Source: Xenorhabdus poinarii G6 (GTDB lineage: Bacteria; Pseudomonadota; Gammaproteobacteria; Enterobacterales; Enterobacteriaceae). From it: a stretch of 64,000 nucleotides of DNA. The translations under genes were made by a program, and so were the position numbers. Of the stretch, positions 42,195-54,437 are shown piece after piece; the stretch's first letter is position 1; the number at the start of each line of letters is the position of its first letter. The stretch covers positions 1,364,001 through 1,428,000 of the forward strand of contig NZ_FO704551.1 of the NCBI RefSeq assembly GCF_000968175.1, written 5' to 3'. The notes beneath the pieces are model-generated. The model was not told where the DNA came from, ran no database searches, and worked only from the letters and a program-made list of their open reading frames with translations.

Positions 42195-43601
42195 TCAAAT
42201 GAATGACGATGTCTCAAGTTCAGACGATTTAATCAGCGGTAATTCTACGTGAATTTTAATACCACCTAAAGGTGATATTTCCGCACGTATGATGCCGTCA
42301 TGCGCTTCAACGATATTATAACAAATTGCCAGCCCAAGCCCTGAGCCGCCACTGGTACGGTTACGAGATGATTCACTGCGATAAAAACGTTCAAAAACAC
42401 GCTGGCATTGTTCTGCCGTCAGCCCGGGGGCACTGTCTTGTAAATCTAATATCCATTTTTGCTGAACGGTGTAGGTGCGGATAATGACTTTTCCGTGCTC
42501 ACTGGTGTAACGCAGGCTATTTTCCAGCAAATTGTGAAATAATTGTGTCAGTCGATTTGGATCGGCAAACAGGGTGACATTTTCGTTGACAGTCAGTGCC
42601 AACGCGATCTGTTTATCCGTAAAGCGGCTTTGATAACCCGTAACGGACTTTTGTAATAATGCACTGACATTCACCGCCACTTTTCTATAAGTGAGGGAAC
42701 CACGATTAGAAAGGGATAATAAATGCAGATCGTCAACCAGCTTCGTCAGGGTGGCCACTTCCGTGAGCAAAGAGTGGATCGTTTCCTGAGTGGGCTTTCG
42801 TACCCCATCTTGCAACGCTTCCAGCTCACCACGCAGAACAGACAGGGGAGTGCGGAGTTCATGGGAAATATCTGCCATATAATCACGGCGCATCTGTTCA
42901 TTTTTTTCCAGCGTACTGGCTAATTGGTTAAAATCGGATGCCAATTTACCGATCTCATCGTGACTGGATGGCCTGACACGCACACTGAAATCACCTGCGG
43001 TAAGTTTGTGCGTACCTTCCACAAGCCGTTTTACCGGTCTTAACAGGCCACGGGAGAGCAGAAAAGTGACAACCAGGGCCAATAATGTTGAAAAACCGAC
43101 AATTATCCAACTGGTGAATTGTTGCTGGTGGGCGAAGCTAATATCAGCACGACGGGTAATTTTGTCCGATGCGCTGACAATCACCCAACCGACCACATTA
43201 TTTTTGTAGCTGACGGGTTTGCGATAACTTTCTGCCGGAATGTCACTTTCATGCCCCACTAAACGATTCATCTGAGTATCCACAATCCAAAATTGGGGAC
43301 GCCAACCATGAGATTTGGCTTGTTGATGGGGATCGTTACCTTGTTCAATTGTGCGGATAATCTGAAATATCACCCGATCATTTTGGGTCAGAAAATGCCA
43401 ATTGCCGTATCGCTGGTATTGCTCTGTCAACGCTTCAGCTAGCCTGTTCGCCCGCATTTGGCTATTTTGCTTGATATAGCCAATAAAACCATGCTGAAAA
43501 CTGAGATGAATGCCCCAGTGCATGGTGACCAGGACCAGCATACATGTAGCAAAAATGGTCAGAAAAAGTTTGCTGCTGATACCGATTCTCATCATAAACA
43601 T
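42195..43601 (-). CDS. baeS: Sensor histidine kinase BaeS
   Basis: The 468-residue kinase has two membrane helices (about residues 10-30 and 165-185) flanking a periplasmic domain, a HAMP domain (LVEGTHKLTAGDFSVRV), a His box DISHELRTPLSVLRGE and the ATP lid FYRSESSRNRTSGGSGLGLA. It senses envelope stress such as indole, flavonoids or metal and phosphorylates BaeR. The ATG at 43601 overlaps the mdtC stop (TGATG); a GTG three bases earlier and internal ATGs are possible. Confidence 0.92.
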   Translation of the reverse strand: MFMMRIGISSKLFLTIFATCMLVLVTMHWGIHLSFQHGFIGYIKQNSQMRANRLAEALTEQYQRYGNWHFLTQNDRVIFQIIRTIEQGNDPHQQAKSHGWRPQFWIVDTQMNRLVGHESDIPAESYRKPVSYKNNVVGWVIVSASDKITRRADISFAHQQQFTSWIIVGFSTLLALVVTFLLSRGLLRPVKRLVEGTHKLTAGDFSVRVRPSSHDEIGKLASDFNQLASTLEKNEQMRRDYMADISHELRTPLSVLRGELEALQDGVRKPTQETIHSLLTEVATLTKLVDDLHLLSLSNRGSLTYRKVAVNVSALLQKSVTGYQSRFTDKQIALALTVNENVTLFADPNRLTQLFHNLLENSLRYTSEHGKVIIRTYTVQQKWILDLQDSAPGLTAEQCQRVFERFYRSESSRNRTSGGSGLGLAICYNIVEAHDGIIRAEISPLGGIKIHVELPLIKSSELETSSFI

Positions 43602-46600
43602 CACTCGGGTTTAGGTTCAGCGACCTGAGATGACGAGGTGTTGCGAGTCGTCCGGCGATGACGCCATTTCTCCCGCAGCCGGTCAAAAAACAGATAGACA
43701 ACCGGGGTGGTATATAAAGTGAGTATCTGGCTCATCACCAGACCTCCAACAATGGTGATCCCCAGTGGGAAACGTAATTCTGCGCCATCGCCATTGCTCA
43801 GAACTAAAGGCAAAGCCCCACACAGTGCGGCAAAGGTGGTCATCATGATCGGACGGAATCGCAATAAACTGGCCTGAAAAATCGCGTCCCGGGCACTGAG
43901 TTGACCGTTTCGCTGTGCTTCAAGAGCAAAATCCACCATGATAATGGCATTTTTCTTGACAATACCGACCAACAACATAATGCCAATCATCGCAATGAGG
44001 CTGAATGGTGTGTTGAACAACTCCAGCGCTAGCAAAGCCCCTATTCCCGCAGACGGTAGGGTAGAAAGAATCGTGAGCGGATGAATATAACTCTCATAGA
44101 GGACGCCCAGTACCAGATAAACGGTGACGATGGCAGCAAGGATCACCAGTAACTGAGAACGTTCGCTTTCCTGAAAATCCTGGGCTGTGCCGGCGAAAGA
44201 GCTACGCACTGCGGAAGGCACGCCTAATTCTGTGATTGTTCTTTCTATTGCCGCGGTTGCATCGGACAGCGTATAACCTGGCGCGACATCAAAGGCGATG
44301 GTTGTAGAGGCGAAAAGGCCCTGATGATAAACATCCAATGGCGCGTTGGCAGGATACCAGTGGGCAAAGTAGGAGAGGGGGATACGTTCTCCTTTGTCAT
44401 TAATCACAAACATTTTTTCCAGCGCACTGGGATCCTGATTATATTGCGGTGAAACTTCCATGACGACCCGATATTGATTCAACGGGTTGTAAATAGTGGA
44501 AACCGCTCTTTGACCAAACGCATTATTGAGCAAATTATTGGCTTCAGTGACATTAATGCCTAAACGCGCCATGACATCACGATCATAGGTAATCGCTATT
44601 TCAGCGCCCTGCGCATTTTCATCGCTATCGGTATTGACATCCACCAACTGAGGTAATTTTCCCAGTGCTTTTTTGACAATCGGACTCCATTTACGCAGTT
44701 CACCAAAATCATCAGACAGTAAATTAAACTGATAAATTGACTTGGACCCTCGTCCACCGCCACTTCTCAGGTCCTGAACAGGCACTAAATATAAGCGTGC
44801 TCCTGCTTCATTTTGCAGTTCGCTTCTTAAGCGGGTGATCACTTGCTGAACACTTTCAGTCCGTTCTTTCCGTGGTTTCAGCGAAATGAACATATTGCCC
44901 GTATTCGTGCTGTCTCTACCGGTAAAGCCCACAACATTACTCACCGTGGGATCATCACTGACGAGCTGCATAAAGCGTTTCATTTTTTCACGCATGGCCT
45001 GAAATGAGATACTTTGATCCGCCACCACAAAACCCAGCATTTTCCCGGTATCTTGTTGAGGAAATAAGGTTTTGGGGATACTGATATAGAGCCAGATATT
45101 CAACGCAATAATCCCGACTAATGTCAGCAATACCCAACGGGTATGATTGAGTATCCATTTCAATGAGCGACCATAACCTTGCTGAATTCTCAACAACACT
45201 TTCCCGAATCCCCGTGTTTGCTTTTGGGTATTCGCCGAGGGGGATTTGAGCAGATACGCGCACATCATGGGGGTTAACGTCAGTGAAATGAACAGCGAAA
45301 TGCCAATCGCGGTAGCCAGTGTGATGGCAAAATCCCGGAATAATCTGCCGAGTAATTCATCAATTAATACCAGGGGAATGAATACCGCAATGAGTGACAG
45401 ACTCATGGCCAGCACAGTGAATCCGACTTCTCTGACGCCTTTGAGAGCGGCTTGCAGGGGTTTTAATCCGGTATTCAGGTGGCGGGAAATATTTTCCAGT
45501 ACCACAATCGCATCATCAACAACAAATCCCGTGGCAATGGTTAATGCCATCAACGAGAGGTTATTCAGACTGAACCCACATAAGTACATGGCAGTAAACG
45601 TGCCAATCAGGGATATCGGAACGGCGATTGCCGGGATCAATGTCGCCCGGGGAGAACGTAAAAACAGGAATACCACTAGGATCACGGATGCGACAGCAAT
45701 CACCAACGCTTGTTTGACTTCTTGCAGGGAAGCGTAAATGGTCGGTGAACGATCCTGTGCCACAGTTAACTGAACGCTGGCGGGCAAAGACGCTTGCAGA
45801 GCAGGGAGCTGGTCACGAATGCGTTGAACGGTGGAAATAATATTGGCACCTGCTTCACGACGAATAATCAGCGCAATAGCCGACTTATTTCCCGACATGC
45901 CCGCCGCGCGAACATCCTCGACAGCATTTTTTACATTGGCGACATCCTGCAACCTGACAGGAGAACCCTGATTGTAACGTACAATAATTGAACGGTAATC
46001 ATCCGGCGTTTTCAGCTCGTCATTCGTGTGTAACTGCCAGATTTGTTTATCGGAATCAATATGTCCCGTTGGAGAGCGGAGATTGGCATTATTGATGGCA
46101 TGACTGACATCGTTGAGAGAGATACCTTGATTAAAGAGCGCATTAGGATTGAGTTCAACACGTATCGCAGGTAATGAGCTACCGCTGACACTGACTTTGC
46201 TCACACCTTCTATTTGAGAAAGTTTTTGGGCGAGTCGGGTAGACGCAAGATCATACAGTTGCCCCCCACTGTAATGTTGGGCAGTGAGGGTCAAAATCAT
46301 GATCGGTGCATCGGATAAATTCGCTTTATAATATCTGGGCTTATTCAGCATACCGGAAGGCAACAAATTTTGGGCCGCATTAATGGCAGCCTGAACATCC
46401 CGAGCTGCCCCATTAATATCCCGGTTGAGATCGAATTCCAGATAAATAAAAGAGGAATCGAGTGAGCTGAAAGAAGACATCTCCTTCACACCTGAAATCC
46501 GGCCTAATGCCCGCTCCAGTGGTGTCGTCACCGAAGATGCCATCGTTTCCGGTGATGCGCCGGGCATGGACGCATGCACGGTGATGACGGGAAAATCAAC

Positions 46601-46717
46601 TTGCGGTAGCGGCGCTACAGGCAGCAACATAAAACTGAGCGCCCCGCAGAGCGTAATGGCCAGGCTTAGTAGTGTGGTGGCAACCGGCCGCTGAATAAAT
46701 AAGGCAAAGAATTTCAC
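43601..46717 (-). CDS. mdtC: RND efflux pump subunit MdtC
   Basis: The 1038-residue inner-membrane RND pump has the N-terminal [21 protein letters not shown] and paired large periplasmic loops. Helix 4 has [21 protein letters not shown] with the proton-relay Asp pair. MdtB and MdtC assemble as a heterotrimer (two B, one C) with MdtA and TolC to export bile salts, novobiocin and metal chelates. It overlaps mdtB and baeS by a few bases. Confidence 0.93.
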   Translation of the reverse strand: MKFFALFIQRPVATTLLSLAITLCGALSFMLLPVAPLPQVDFPVITVHASMPGASPETMASSVTTPLERALGRISGVKEMSSFSSLDSSFIYLEFDLNRDINGAARDVQAAINAAQNLLPSGMLNKPRYYKANLSDAPIMILTLTAQHYSGGQLYDLASTRLAQKLSQIEGVSKVSVSGSSLPAIRVELNPNALFNQGISLNDVSHAINNANLRSPTGHIDSDKQIWQLHTNDELKTPDDYRSIIVRYNQGSPVRLQDVANVKNAVEDVRAAGMSGNKSAIALIIRREAGANIISTVQRIRDQLPALQASLPASVQLTVAQDRSPTIYASLQEVKQALVIAVASVILVVFLFLRSPRATLIPAIAVPISLIGTFTAMYLCGFSLNNLSLMALTIATGFVVDDAIVVLENISRHLNTGLKPLQAALKGVREVGFTVLAMSLSLIAVFIPLVLIDELLGRLFRDFAITLATAIGISLFISLTLTPMMCAYLLKSPSANTQKQTRGFGKVLLRIQQGYGRSLKWILNHTRWVLLTLVGIIALNIWLYISIPKTLFPQQDTGKMLGFVVADQSISFQAMREKMKRFMQLVSDDPTVSNVVGFTGRDSTNTGNMFISLKPRKERTESVQQVITRLRSELQNEAGARLYLVPVQDLRSGGGRGSKSIYQFNLLSDDFGELRKWSPIVKKALGKLPQLVDVNTDSDENAQGAEIAITYDRDVMARLGINVTEANNLLNNAFGQRAVSTIYNPLNQYRVVMEVSPQYNQDPSALEKMFVINDKGERIPLSYFAHWYPANAPLDVYHQGLFASTTIAFDVAPGYTLSDATAAIERTITELGVPSAVRSSFAGTAQDFQESERSQLLVILAAIVTVYLVLGVLYESYIHPLTILSTLPSAGIGALLALELFNTPFSLIAMIGIMLLVGIVKKNAIIMVDFALEAQRNGQLSARDAIFQASLLRFRPIMMTTFAALCGALPLVLSNGDGAELRFPLGITIVGGLVMSQILTLYTTPVVYLFFDRLREKWRHRRTTRNTSSSQVAEPKPE

Positions 46718-49700
46718 AGCGGCTCCTGATGATTTATTGAGGATTTATCAAGCCTGATTGGACTATCCTGGCCATTTTGCTGCTGATTGCCTTTTCTGTT
46801 TTTCCGGCAATAGGCGGCCAACTGATCAAACAGCAAATAAATAACGGGCGTGGTGAACAGCGTCAGGATCTGGCTCATGATTAATCCACCAACCATGCTG
46901 ACACCTAAAGGACGCCGCAGCTCTGCACCGATGCCGGTACTCATCATCAGTGGTAATGCACCTAGCAGTGCTGCCATGGTTGTCATCAAGATGGGCCTGA
47001 AACGTAACAGGCAGGCCTGGTAAATCGCCTCATAAGGCGTCATGCCTTTTTCCCGTTCAGCCGCCAGCGCAAAGTCGATCATCATGATGGCGTTTTTCTT
47101 CACAATGCCGATCAAGAGAATGATCCCGATGATGGCGATAATGTCGAGTTCATAGCCTCCCATCATCAAGGCCAACAATGCGCCGACCCCGGCAGTAGGT
47201 AAAGTTGACAAGATGGTGACGGGATGAATAAAACTTTCGTACAGTATGCCGAGGACGATATACATGGCAACGATAGCCGCCAGAATCAGCCAAAGAGTAT
47301 TACTGAGCGCATCCTGGAAAGCCAGCGTTGCCCCCTGAAATTGCGTAATAATGTCTTTTGGCATTTGGATCGCCTGTTCTGCCGCCTGAACGGCATTTAC
47401 CGCCTGTTCAAGGGAAGCGCCTTTTGCCACATTGAATGAAAAAGTGGTAGAAGGAAATTGCTGTAGGTGATCGATAGACAAGTTTCCTGGCCGCTGTTCA
47501 ACCGTGGCAAGGGTATTGAGTGAAACCATTTTGCCATCATTACCGGTCAGATAAAGGCTGTTTAGCGCTTCCAGCCCCGGTGTATGCGTTGTGTCCTGTT
47601 CAAGAATAACGCGATACTGATTTGATTGCGTATAAATAGTCGAAATCAGGCGTTGGCCAAAAGCGTTATATAACGCATTGTCTACCGCTGCCATCGATAT
47701 CCCAAAGCGGCTGGCCATATCCCTGTTAACATTAACATACGCCACCAGCCCCTGATCTTGCCAATTGTTACCGATATCCACTAACTCTGGCCGTTGTTTT
47801 AAGGCATTTTGTAACTGAGGCACCCAAATGGCGAGATCATCAAGTGAAGACGCTTGCAACGTAAATTGGTATTGGGTACGCGATACCTGGGTGTCAATAG
47901 TCAAATCCTGGGTCGGTTGCAGAGACAATTTGACGTCAGGCACGTTGGCTATGCGCGTCTGGAGGCGCGGTATCACGTCGTTAATTCGCTCATCACGTTG
48001 ACTGAAGGGTTTTAACGTGATTTGAAGACGGGCGTTATTCAATGTGGGATTGCTACCATCAACACCGATAAATGCGGAGACATTATCCACCGCCGGATCG
48101 TTGAGTAATCGATCCGTGACTTGCCGCTGTTTTTCTGCCATAGCCTTGAACGAAATGGATTGTGGTGCTTCCAGGGTGCCTTGAATCAAGCCGTTATCTT
48201 GCAGGGGAAAAAATCCTTTCGGGATCATGATATAGAGCAGCGCCGTCAGCGCCAAAGTCGCGAATGCAACACTCAGTGTTATCCAGGGATGGTTTAACAC
48301 ACGTTTCAGGAGAACGGCATAGACTGCAATCATGCGCTCAAAAAAACGCTCACAGGCCTGTTCGAATCGATTGTGTCGAATGTTCGCTTCAGGTTTCAGC
48401 ATCCTTGCGCACATCATCGGTGTTAGCGTCAATGACACCACGGCAGAAATTAAAATCGCGACGGCAAGGGTAATGGCGAATTCCCTGAACAGGCGACCAA
48501 CGATATCCCCCATGAACAACAGCGGGATCAACACAGCAATTAATGAAAAAGTCAGGGAGATAATCGTAAAGCCGATTTCTCCCGCCCCTTTCAGCGCCGC
48601 CGCCAGCGGTTTCTCTCCTTGTTCAATGTGACGGGAAATATTTTCTATAACGACAATCGCATCGTCCACCACAAAGCCGGTCGCAATGGTTAACGCCATT
48701 AAGGTGAGATTATTGACGGAAAAACCACAAAAATACATCACGGCGAATGTCCCGACCAGCGAAAGCGGTACGGCAATACTCGGGATCAACGTTGCAGTGA
48801 CATTGCGCAAAAAGAGATAAATCACCATGACAACCAACACAATCGCCAACAGGAGTTCAAATTGAACGTCTTTGACGGAATGGCGAATTGAAACCGTGCG
48901 GTCTGTCAGTAGTTCCACTTTGACGGCTTTAGGCAGGCTGCTGATCAGTTCTGGCAGCATAGCCCGGATATTATCTGTTGTCTCAATCACATTGGCACCA
49001 GGCTGGCGCTGGACATTGATCACGATGGCCGGTTTCTCATTCGCCCAGGCGCCTAAATGACTATTTTCCACCCCCTGTTCAATTGTGGCGATATCACGCA
49101 GGCGAATCGGTGCATTATTTTTATAGGCCACGATTAAATTGCGGTAATCGTCGATAGATTTCATCTGATCGTTGGAGGTGATGGAAATCGAGCGGGTCGG
49201 GCCATCAAAACTGCCTTTTGCCGAGTTCACGTTGGCTTTCATAATGGCAGAGCGAACCGTGTCACTGTCTAATCCTTGTGCCGCCACGGCCTGAGCATTC
49301 AACTTGACACGGACAGCGGGGCGCTGGCCGCCCGCCAACGTGGTCAGGCCCACACCACTGACTTGAGAAATACGCTGAGCAATGCGGGTTTCCACCATAT
49401 CCTGTACCTGAGTCATTGGCAGAGCATCAGACGTAACAGCCAGAGTTAAAATCGGCGGATCAGCCGGGTTAACTTTGCTGTAAATTGGCGGGTAGGGCAG
49501 ATCTCCCGGCAATAAGTTACTGGCGGCATTAATCGCCGCTTGGACATCCTGCTCTGCCACATCCAGAGGCAACGAGAGCTGGAAGACCAGCGTAATCACT
49601 GAAGCACCCCCAGAACTTCTGGATGACATCTGCTTTAAGCCGGCCATCTGACCAAACTGACGCTCCAGCGGTGCGGTTATTGCCGATGTCACCACATCCG

Positions 49701-49893
49701 GATTGGCACCGGGATAAAGTGTCACCACTTGAATCGTTGGATAATCGACTTGCGGTAAAGCAGAAACGGGCAGCATGCGATAACCAATCAACCCGGCGAT
49801 TAAGATAGCAATCATAAACAGCGTCGTGGCCACAGGACGCAAGATAAACAGTCGAGATGGCCCGCCGCCTGTCAGTGAAGAATCAGATTGCAT
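46714..49893 (-). CDS. mdtB: RND efflux pump subunit MdtB
   Basis: The 1059-residue partner of MdtC. It starts with [24 protein letters not shown], has the [23 protein letters not shown] helix and the C-terminal repeat [18 protein letters not shown]. It shares its overall length and both transmembrane bundles with RND pumps. MdtB provides most of the proton relay in the heterotrimer. Start overlaps the mdtA stop by one base. Confidence 0.93.
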   Translation of the reverse strand: MQSDSSLTGGGPSRLFILRPVATTLFMIAILIAGLIGYRMLPVSALPQVDYPTIQVVTLYPGANPDVVTSAITAPLERQFGQMAGLKQMSSRSSGGASVITLVFQLSLPLDVAEQDVQAAINAASNLLPGDLPYPPIYSKVNPADPPILTLAVTSDALPMTQVQDMVETRIAQRISQVSGVGLTTLAGGQRPAVRVKLNAQAVAAQGLDSDTVRSAIMKANVNSAKGSFDGPTRSISITSNDQMKSIDDYRNLIVAYKNNAPIRLRDIATIEQGVENSHLGAWANEKPAIVINVQRQPGANVIETTDNIRAMLPELISSLPKAVKVELLTDRTVSIRHSVKDVQFELLLAIVLVVMVIYLFLRNVTATLIPSIAVPLSLVGTFAVMYFCGFSVNNLTLMALTIATGFVVDDAIVVIENISRHIEQGEKPLAAALKGAGEIGFTIISLTFSLIAVLIPLLFMGDIVGRLFREFAITLAVAILISAVVSLTLTPMMCARMLKPEANIRHNRFEQACERFFERMIAVYAVLLKRVLNHPWITLSVAFATLALTALLYIMIPKGFFPLQDNGLIQGTLEAPQSISFKAMAEKQRQVTDRLLNDPAVDNVSAFIGVDGSNPTLNNARLQITLKPFSQRDERINDVIPRLQTRIANVPDVKLSLQPTQDLTIDTQVSRTQYQFTLQASSLDDLAIWVPQLQNALKQRPELVDIGNNWQDQGLVAYVNVNRDMASRFGISMAAVDNALYNAFGQRLISTIYTQSNQYRVILEQDTTHTPGLEALNSLYLTGNDGKMVSLNTLATVEQRPGNLSIDHLQQFPSTTFSFNVAKGASLEQAVNAVQAAEQAIQMPKDIITQFQGATLAFQDALSNTLWLILAAIVAMYIVLGILYESFIHPVTILSTLPTAGVGALLALMMGGYELDIIAIIGIILLIGIVKKNAIMMIDFALAAEREKGMTPYEAIYQACLLRFRPILMTTMAALLGALPLMMSTGIGAELRRPLGVSMVGGLIMSQILTLFTTPVIYLLFDQLAAYCRKNRKGNQQQNGQDSPIRLDKSSINHQEPL

Positions 49894-51131
49894 CAGGAAT
49901 TCTCCGTCTTACCGTGTGATTGGGCTGACATTTTCTGCTCTTTATCTGCATCCAGTGATTCTATGCTCAAGGGTTTGACAATGTTGACTGTCGCGCCTTC
50001 GCTCAGGCCGTCAATGCCGTCAGTGACTACCCGCTCACCGGCTGACAGGCCACTGTTAATGACTACGAGTTGATCGTTTTGTAACCCTGCGATGACCTTT
50101 TGTTTGCTGACTTTATTGTCTTTATCTACTTTCCAGACGAAGTTGCCGCTATTTCCCATTTGTAATCCAGCGCTGGGAATAACAATAACATCATTGAGTG
50201 AATTGACTTTCATCTGGATATTGACGAACTGATTAGGAAACAACACATTATCTTGATTGTTGAACTGCGCTTTCATCTTGATTGTGCCAGTCGTCACATC
50301 GATCTGGTTATCGATACTGAATAATTTTCCTTGTGCTAATGGTTGCCGGTGATTGCGATCCCACGCGGTAACCGCGACATCTTTGTCATCTTTTTGTGCG
50401 TTTAACACGATATTAATGTCATTTTCAGGCAGGGAAAACAGTACATCAATCGGATCGACCTGGGTAATCACCACAATGGGCGTTGTTCCTGCACCAGACA
50501 CATAGTTACCGACATCAATACGTTTTAGGCCAACCCGCCCGGAAATCGGTGCAGTGATACGGCTATATGCCAATTGTAGTTTGGCTTCATCGATATCGGA
50601 TTGCGTTGCTTTCAAACTGGCTTCGCTCTGACGAACCAACGCGATTTGTTTATCGATATCTTGTTGGGCGATCAGTTTACTTTTTGCCAGTTGCTGAAAG
50701 CGAACCAAATCCTGTTTAGCGTTAGCCAATGTTGCTTGTGCTTTGTCATATTGCCCCTGTGCTCTTGCCAGTTTGACTTTCAGGGGGCGAGGATCGATTT
50801 CTGCCAGCAAGTCGCCTTTTTTGACCGTCTTTCCTTCATTGAAATGCAAAGCGATTAACTGCCCTTCCACTTGACTGGTGACCGTCACGGTATTTGCCGG
50901 CATCACCGTGCCTAACCCCACCAAATAATGCGGAACCGTATTGATCTCAGCCGTTGCTACCTGTACGGGAGGCGAGTCTGAGTTAGGGGATTTTTGTGCT
51001 GAGGTTGAACTTTTCGGATCACTGGATAATGACGGTGTGTTGAAGTATTTCCAGGAGAAGAAAATTGTCGCGATGATCACGGCGAGCGCCGCAGCAAGCA
51101 GAAAACGGTAGGAACGGCTTTTGTTATTCAT
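49893..51131 (-). CDS. mdtA: Membrane-fusion (adaptor) protein MdtA
   Basis: The 412-residue adaptor has an N-terminal membrane anchor (about residues 8-28), the lipoyl-like [20 protein letters not shown] half, a coiled-coil hairpin ([23 protein letters not shown]) and a beta-barrel. It links MdtBC to TolC. It heads the operon mdtA-mdtB-mdtC-baeS-baeR. A BaeR box lies 100-120 bases upstream. Confidence 0.92.
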   Translation of the reverse strand: MNNKSRSYRFLLAAALAVIIATIFFSWKYFNTPSLSSDPKSSTSAQKSPNSDSPPVQVATAEINTVPHYLVGLGTVMPANTVTVTSQVEGQLIALHFNEGKTVKKGDLLAEIDPRPLKVKLARAQGQYDKAQATLANAKQDLVRFQQLAKSKLIAQQDIDKQIALVRQSEASLKATQSDIDEAKLQLAYSRITAPISGRVGLKRIDVGNYVSGAGTTPIVVITQVDPIDVLFSLPENDINIVLNAQKDDKDVAVTAWDRNHRQPLAQGKLFSIDNQIDVTTGTIKMKAQFNNQDNVLFPNQFVNIQMKVNSLNDVIVIPSAGLQMGNSGNFVWKVDKDNKVSKQKVIAGLQNDQLVVINSGLSAGERVVTDGIDGLSEGATVNIVKPLSIESLDADKEQKMSAQSHGKTENS

Positions 51132-51232
51132 GTACTCTACATTCTCTTAATGTTGTGGCAGTAATTAATGATGTCGCATCTTATGCCAAAATGGATGCAA
51201 GACTATATTATTAGTGTAACCAACGGGAATTA

Positions 51233-51250
51233 GCCAATAATGAAGAAAAT
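51233..51250 (-). promoter_or_regulatory. BaeR box upstream of mdtA
   Basis: On the minus strand ATTTTCTTCATTATTGGC matches the E. coli BaeR consensus TTTTTCTCCATDATTGGC at 16 of 18 positions. It points toward mdtA, so the operon should be self-amplifying through BaeSR. Confidence 0.82.
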
Positions 51251-51295
51251 ATGGAGGTTTTGTCAAAATGATAATATTCCGAGGGGGATTTTTTA

Positions 51296-52759
51296 TCACA
51301 CCAGAAACAGTGTCGCTAATCCCAAAAAGATAAAAAATCCACCGGTATCGGTAATGGCTGTAATCATCACGCTGGAACCAATCGCGGGATCTCTGCCGAG
51401 TTTCATCATAATAAAGGGGATTAAGACGCCCATCATCGCCGCCATTAACAGGTTTAGCACCATTGCCATTGTCATAACACCGCCCATTGCCAGATCACCA
51501 TAGAGCAGATAAGTGATGATCCCCATTATTCCGCCCCAAATAATACCGTTGATAAAGGCAACCCCCAGTTCCCGCAATAACAGGTAAGAAAAGCTGCCAG
51601 TTTGGATTTGATGCAGTGCCAGTGCGCGAACGATCATGGTGATGGTCTGGTTACCGGTATTGCCGCCGATGCCTGCCACGATGGGCATCAAGGTGGCCAG
51701 GGCAACCAACTGAGAAATGGTATGTTCAAATAAGCCAATCACCCGTGAAGCAACAAAAGCCGTACACAAGTTGATGGCGAGCCATGTCCAACGCGCTTTT
51801 ACCGCTTGCCCAACCGGAGCGAAGACATCTTCTTCACGGCTTAACCCCCCCATGCGTCGGATATTGGTATCTGTCTCTTCACTTAAGGTATCCACAATAT
51901 CTTCAACGGTCAGACGCCCCATCAAACGGCCGTTATTGTCCACGACGGCGGCAGAAATTAAGTCGTAACGTTCAAACGCACTGGCGGCATCTTCGCCTTT
52001 TTGCTCTGGTGAAAAGGTCACGGTATCCGTATTCATGACTTCGGTGACCAATCTGTCTGAGGCATTAGTCAATAAGGTTGTCAGGGGGAGTTCTCCCTGC
52101 AGACGATTCTTGCGATCAATCACAAAAATTTTGTCTGTTGTTTTGGGAATTGAGCCCCTGGAGCGCAAAAAGCGCTGAACGGTACTGAGGGTAATATTGC
52201 CCCGCACCGTGACGAATTCAAAATCCATCATCTGACCAATACTATCTTTGTGATACTGCAATACTTCACGAATGCGATTACGTTGACTCGGTTCCAGATA
52301 GGTCAGCAGACGGCGGGTGGTATCACGGGGAAGATGTTCGACGATATAAGCTTGTTCATCGACGTGTAGCTTACCAATGGCACGGAGCAGCAGAACGTCG
52401 GACATCTCTTTGATCAGGCTATCCCAAATGGGAATAGACGCTTCCATCAACACTTCACCACGCTGATTATTGTCGATGATACGCCATAAAGCGAGACGCT
52501 CATCATAAGGCAACGCTTCCAGAATATCGGCAATATCGGCGGCGTGCAGGCTAGCCAATAGCGTACTGACTTCCTCTATTTTCTCCAATAATTGCTCGTC
52601 ACTGATAGCGGAATGCTTATCAGCCTGACCCAATAAGGTTTCGACAAATCGCTCATTGTGGGTAAAGAGTGAAAACAAGCGTTGACGAACCTGTGCCAGT
52701 TTTTGCGAATGTTGGCTGGTTATCGTTTTCTGATCAGGTGTAAAGGTCGGTTGTGACAT
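51296..52759 (-). CDS. mgtE: Magnesium transporter MgtE
   Basis: The 487-residue protein has the MgtE layout: an N domain (about residues 40-150), two CBS repeats (about 155-280, with DTVTFSPEQKGEDAASAFERYDLISAAVVD) and five membrane helices (about 320-487). GIGGNTGNQTITMIVRAL is the pore-lining selectivity segment with the conserved Asn and Gln. Mg2+ binding to the N and CBS domains gates the channel. It is separated from mdtA by the BaeR box region. Confidence 0.92.
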   Translation of the reverse strand: MSQPTFTPDQKTITSQHSQKLAQVRQRLFSLFTHNERFVETLLGQADKHSAISDEQLLEKIEEVSTLLASLHAADIADILEALPYDERLALWRIIDNNQRGEVLMEASIPIWDSLIKEMSDVLLLRAIGKLHVDEQAYIVEHLPRDTTRRLLTYLEPSQRNRIREVLQYHKDSIGQMMDFEFVTVRGNITLSTVQRFLRSRGSIPKTTDKIFVIDRKNRLQGELPLTTLLTNASDRLVTEVMNTDTVTFSPEQKGEDAASAFERYDLISAAVVDNNGRLMGRLTVEDIVDTLSEETDTNIRRMGGLSREEDVFAPVGQAVKARWTWLAINLCTAFVASRVIGLFEHTISQLVALATLMPIVAGIGGNTGNQTITMIVRALALHQIQTGSFSYLLLRELGVAFINGIIWGGIMGIITYLLYGDLAMGGVMTMAMVLNLLMAAMMGVLIPFIMMKLGRDPAIGSSVMITAITDTGGFFIFLGLATLFLV

Positions 52760-52901
52760 GATGTACCTTTAAAGCGGGAAAGAGGGCAAAAACAGGCGAT
52801 TGCCATCATATCGCCATCAATTTGGTTGCTATTGAGTATTATATTCGGTTTTTAAGCAACGGAGATATTTCATCACTTGCTGTTGTGTTTGCAGAGATAA
52901 A

Positions 52902-54434
52902 TTAAGTCAACTCCTCTTTAATGTGTAAATTCCAGCCAGTCACATCACGCCAGTAGTTTTGCTCTTTTTCCAGATCAAACAACACGAGGGCATTGTGTGC
53001 CAGATAGTTTTTAGGCAGATAGAGTACCCAATGCCCCTGTTCGGTTTCCAGCCTTAATGTCGTTGGTATCGTGGTTGACTGTCTTTGGTTATTCAATAAG
53101 GTTGCTAGTCGCAAAATCTTAAGCATCGGAAGATACTGCTTTTTCTTGAACAGGTAAAACCGGGGATGCTCATGTATTTTTACCGCCTTGCGGTGATAAC
53201 GCACCAGCGTGGCTAATAATGATTGCTGTTCCTGAGTAAATCCAGGTAGATCAGTATGTTGTAGGATATAAGCAGAATGCCGTTGCAAGCCACTCAGATT
53301 GATACTTAAACCGATCTCATGCAACATCGCCGCCCACAGCAAAATCGACTCCAGTTGGGGGTGTATGCGTTTGGGATTTTGTAGCGCCCACTGGTCATAC
53401 AGGTTTTTGGCGGTACACCACACTCGCTCAGCCTGTTCACGATCGATGTTATAATGTTCAGCCAGGCTCTTAGCGGTTCGCTGGCGAATATCCTGATGGC
53501 GGAAACGATCTTCCATTTCATACAGGACACCTTCCCGCAATGCCCCTTGAGACAAGCGTAATTCCTGAATATTTAACGCATTGAAAATACCGCACAAGAT
53601 TGAAAGACCGGGCACAAACGTCTGCTTGCGGTCATGAGATAATCCCGGCAAATCCAGCGCCTGGAAATTTTTATATTTCAGGACGTGTTTGACCAGCATA
53701 TTGAGGCGTTCTGGCGTAATTAAGCCATCTTTTTCACCCAGTTCCACTAACAGTTCGTGTACGGCTTTGATCGTGCCCGATGCGCCCAGCGCAAAATCCC
53801 AACCTTTTGTCCGAAATTGCCAGACAAGATTTTCCAGTTTCTGTTCTGCCTGAAGCCGTGCCTGGCGAAAATTATGTTCACTGATCATCCCATCGGGGAA
53901 AAATTGGCGGGAAAAACTGACACAACCCATACGGCGGCTTTCAATCAAGAGCGGTTCGAAATCTTCACCAATGACTAACTCCGTCGAGCCGCCGCCAATA
54001 TCAATCACCAGCTTCCGGCCTTTTTCTGGTTGCGTGTGTTCAACCCCCATAAAAATCAGCCGGGCTTCTTCATGACCCGAGATAATTTCAATGGGGTAGG
54101 GAATAACGTCTTTCGCCTGTTTCAGAAATTCTTGTGCATTGGTCGCTTCACGTAAACTATGGGTTCCCACTAAACAGACATTATCGGCAGAAAACCCCTG
54201 TAAGCGTTCGGCAAACAGAGAGAGGCAATTCAGGCCACGGCTGATGGCTTCGGTGCTCAGCTCATTGCTACTGTTCAAACCATCAGCCAAGTAAACCCGT
54301 TTCTTTAATCGTCCAATCACCTGGAGAGCACCGTTAACAATACGAGCGATGACCATATGAAAGCTGTTTGAACCCAAATCGATAGTGGCAATCTCTTGGG
54401 GTTTGGGCATGGGGGTGGTGGGCTTTAATGGCAT
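52902..54434 (-). CDS. ppx: Exopolyphosphatase Ppx
   Basis: The 510-residue Ppx/GppA protein degrades polyphosphate and pppGpp. Its actin-like core starts [17 protein letters not shown]; the second phosphate loop is [16 protein letters not shown]-terminal HD-like domain contains the MLHEIG and RHSAYILQ stretches. The gene follows ppk by three bases, the usual ppk-ppx operon. Confidence 0.93.
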   Translation of the reverse strand: MPLKPTTPMPKPQEIATIDLGSNSFHMVIARIVNGALQVIGRLKKRVYLADGLNSSNELSTEAISRGLNCLSLFAERLQGFSADNVCLVGTHSLREATNAQEFLKQAKDVIPYPIEIISGHEEARLIFMGVEHTQPEKGRKLVIDIGGGSTELVIGEDFEPLLIESRRMGCVSFSRQFFPDGMISEHNFRQARLQAEQKLENLVWQFRTKGWDFALGASGTIKAVHELLVELGEKDGLITPERLNMLVKHVLKYKNFQALDLPGLSHDRKQTFVPGLSILCGIFNALNIQELRLSQGALREGVLYEMEDRFRHQDIRQRTAKSLAEHYNIDREQAERVWCTAKNLYDQWALQNPKRIHPQLESILLWAAMLHEIGLSINLSGLQRHSAYILQHTDLPGFTQEQQSLLATLVRYHRKAVKIHEHPRFYLFKKKQYLPMLKILRLATLLNNQRQSTTIPTTLRLETEQGHWVLYLPKNYLAHNALVLFDLEKEQNYWRDVTGWNLHIKEELT

Positions 54435-54437
54435 AAA

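Noticed and set aside
45246..45737. Plus-strand 163-codon frame inside mdtC
   Set aside because: mdtC is intact across it, and the frame reads as the complement of a membrane-helix region.
53757..53978. Plus-strand frame inside ppx
   Set aside because: ppx is complete and conserved on the other strand; this frame is a shadow.
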